Source: JBGPRB01 sp964422155 (GTDB lineage: Bacteria; Chloroflexota; Dehalococcoidia; Dehalococcoidales; RBG-16-60-22). From it: 5,799 bases of DNA. The position numbers were made by a program, and so were the translations under genes. Positions 4,761 to 5,799 of this stretch are shown here, one piece after another. The stretch spans positions 1-5,799 of the forward strand of contig CAYQZZ010000096.1 of NCBI GenBank assembly GCA_964422155.1. The letters run 5' to 3'. Position 1 is the stretch's first letter. Each line of letters opens with the position of its first letter. The notes beneath the pieces are model-generated. The model searched no databases. It had not been told where the DNA came from and saw nothing but the letters and a program-made list of their open reading frames with translations.

Positions 4761-5799
4761 ATGAAACCGAGAGAGATAAGGAAAGACATTTACTGCGTCG
4801 GGGCCATCGACTGGGACAGGCGGTTGTTCGACTCCCTGATACCGCTGCCGGACGGAACCAGCTACAATTCATACCTGGTCAAGGGCAGCAATAAGACAGC
4901 CCTCATCGACACCGTAGACCCGCCGATGAAGGATGTATTGCTCAATAACCTGGACCAGCTGGGTATCAGCCGTATCGACTACGTTATCTTCAACCATGCC
5001 GAGCCGGACCATTCCGGCACAATCTCCCAGGTGCTGGAAAAGTACCCAGGAGCAAAAGCCGTCTGCACGCCCAGGTGTAAAGGAATGCTCATCGACCGCT
5101 TTATGGTCGCCGAAGAAAGGTTCAAGACGGTCGAGGATAAAGAAACGCTCGCGCTGGGCGGCCGGACCCTGGAGTTTATCCATGCCCCCTGGGTGCACTG
5201 GCCGGAGACAATGCTGACCTATCTCCGGGAAGACAGGATACTGTTCCCCTGTGATTTCTTCGGCTCTCATATAGCCACCACGGACATGTACGTCAGAGAT
5301 GCAGGGCAGGAATACGAAGCCGCCAAAAGATACTGGGCCGAAATCATGATGCCCTTCCGTTTACAAATCCAGAAAAACCTGGAGAAAATAAAGGACTATG
5401 CCATCGATATTATTGCGCCCAGCCACGGCCCGATGCATGACAAACCGCAGTTCATCCTGGAAGCTTACCACAGCTGGGCTTACGACGAGCCGGGAAATAT
5501 CGTCGTACTGCCGTATATCTCAATGCACGGCAGCACCCGCAAGATGGTCGCCTACCTTGTCGAAGCGTTATCCCGAAGAGGCGTGACGATTAAGCAATTC
5601 GACCTGGCGGTAACCGACATCGGTAAGCTGGCCATGTCCCTGGTAGATGCCGCTACGATTGTTATCGGCACGCCCACCGTCCTGACCGGACCGCATCCTA
5701 ATGTCGCCCACGCGGCTTTCCTGGCCAATGCTTTGAAGCCGAAGGCGAAATTCGCCTCTATCATCGGCTCCTATGGCTGGGGAGGCAAAGCGGTGGAGC
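4761..5799 (+). CDS. Flavodiiron protein (A-type flavoprotein, O2/NO reductase), partial, C-terminus off the right edge
   Basis: Flavodiiron proteins are soluble enzymes that reduce O2 to water and/or NO to N2O, taking electrons usually from rubredoxin or F420H2, and protect anaerobes. The 346 visible residues show a metallo-beta-lactamase-like domain (about 1-243) with a complete set of diiron ligands: H79, E81 and D83 in HAEPDHSG, H146 in VHWPE, D165 in CDFFGSH, and H222 in PSHGPMH. A flavodoxin-like domain follows, with FMN phosphate loop SMHGST (254-259), IGTPTVLTGPHPNVA, and GSYGWGG near the end. Families of this type run to about 400 residues, so some 50-60 are missing; a C-terminal rubredoxin or flavin-reductase extension cannot be excluded. 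The start is ATG 4761 behind AAGGAGGG, and the N-terminus (IYCVGAIDWDRRLFD) matches the family. The gene diverges from a Crp/Fnr regulator unit. O2 versus NO preference cannot be read from the sequence. This resembles Moorella FprA. Confidence 0.95.
   Translation, partial: MKPREIRKDIYCVGAIDWDRRLFDSLIPLPDGTSYNSYLVKGSNKTALIDTVDPPMKDVLLNNLDQLGISRIDYVIFNHAEPDHSGTISQVLEKYPGAKAVCTPRCKGMLIDRFMVAEERFKTVEDKETLALGGRTLEFIHAPWVHWPETMLTYLREDRILFPCDFFGSHIATTDMYVRDAGQEYEAAKRYWAEIMMPFRLQIQKNLEKIKDYAIDIIAPSHGPMHDKPQFILEAYHSWAYDEPGNIVVLPYISMHGSTRKMVAYLVEALSRRGVTIKQFDLAVTDIGKLAMSLVDAATIVIGTPTVLTGPHPNVAHAAFLANALKPKAKFASIIGSYGWGGKAVE

Noticed and set aside
4565..4789. Minus-strand open frame of 74 codons across the intergenic repeat
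   Set aside because: Its translation contains VIPAKAGIQ, the familiar product of translating this repeat type; it also overlaps the flavodiiron start and its ribosome site on the other strand, and has no coding character.
4869..5270. 133-codon minus-strand open frame opposite the flavodiiron gene
   Set aside because: The plus strand encodes all diiron ligands here. The minus frame is a shadow.

Overview
The window looks like a chromosomal piece of an anaerobic bacterium with mid-range GC. It holds a housekeeping purine-biosynthesis gene, an uncharacterised toroid-type protein, a Crp/Fnr-type regulator with a small zinc-ribbon protein, and a flavodiiron protein. TTG starts, the 'TWSEHC.HKTF' type of PurL with a fused PurS-like N-terminus, a short Zn-ribbon protein of this kind and a flavodiiron protein together suggest a Chloroflexota/Dehalococcoidia-like anaerobe. 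That placement is an inference from protein style, not something the bases prove. No phage, transposase, CRISPR or RNA gene is visible.

Layout. (1) Positions 1-2245, minus strand: the N-terminal 748 codons of phosphoribosylformylglycinamidine synthase (PurL), open at the left edge, starting at TTG and carrying two PurS-like units before the catalytic part. (2) 2246-2411: a non-coding spacer filled by a 67-bp double-hairpin repeat and a second, shorter hairpin repeat. (3) 2412-3335, minus: a 307-residue protein with QDGSF and DGGWHC motifs like those of prenyltransferase/squalene-cyclase alpha/alpha toroids; function unknown. (4) 3336-3488: spacer with a good candidate promoter for gene 3. (5) 3489-4369, minus: a two-gene unit, a 52-residue Zn-ribbon protein followed 17 bp later by a Crp/Fnr-family regulator. 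(6) 4370-4760: a 391-bp AT-rich divergent control region with candidate promoters on both strands, imperfect palindromes and a second copy of the double-hairpin repeat (74 bp). (7) 4761-5799, plus: the first 346 codons of a class-A-like flavodiiron protein, open at the right edge.

How the parts may work together. The regulator unit and the flavodiiron gene diverge from one control region. Flavodiiron proteins reduce O2 and/or NO to protect anaerobes, and Crp/Fnr proteins often sense such stresses, so the regulator may control the flavodiiron gene, itself, or both. The PurL gene and the toroid gene point the same way and could be co-transcribed through the repeat-filled spacer, but no functional link between them is evident. 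The most notable non-coding signal is the repeat pair: the two copies differ in their stem bases yet keep the stems paired, which points to a selected or mobile folded element.
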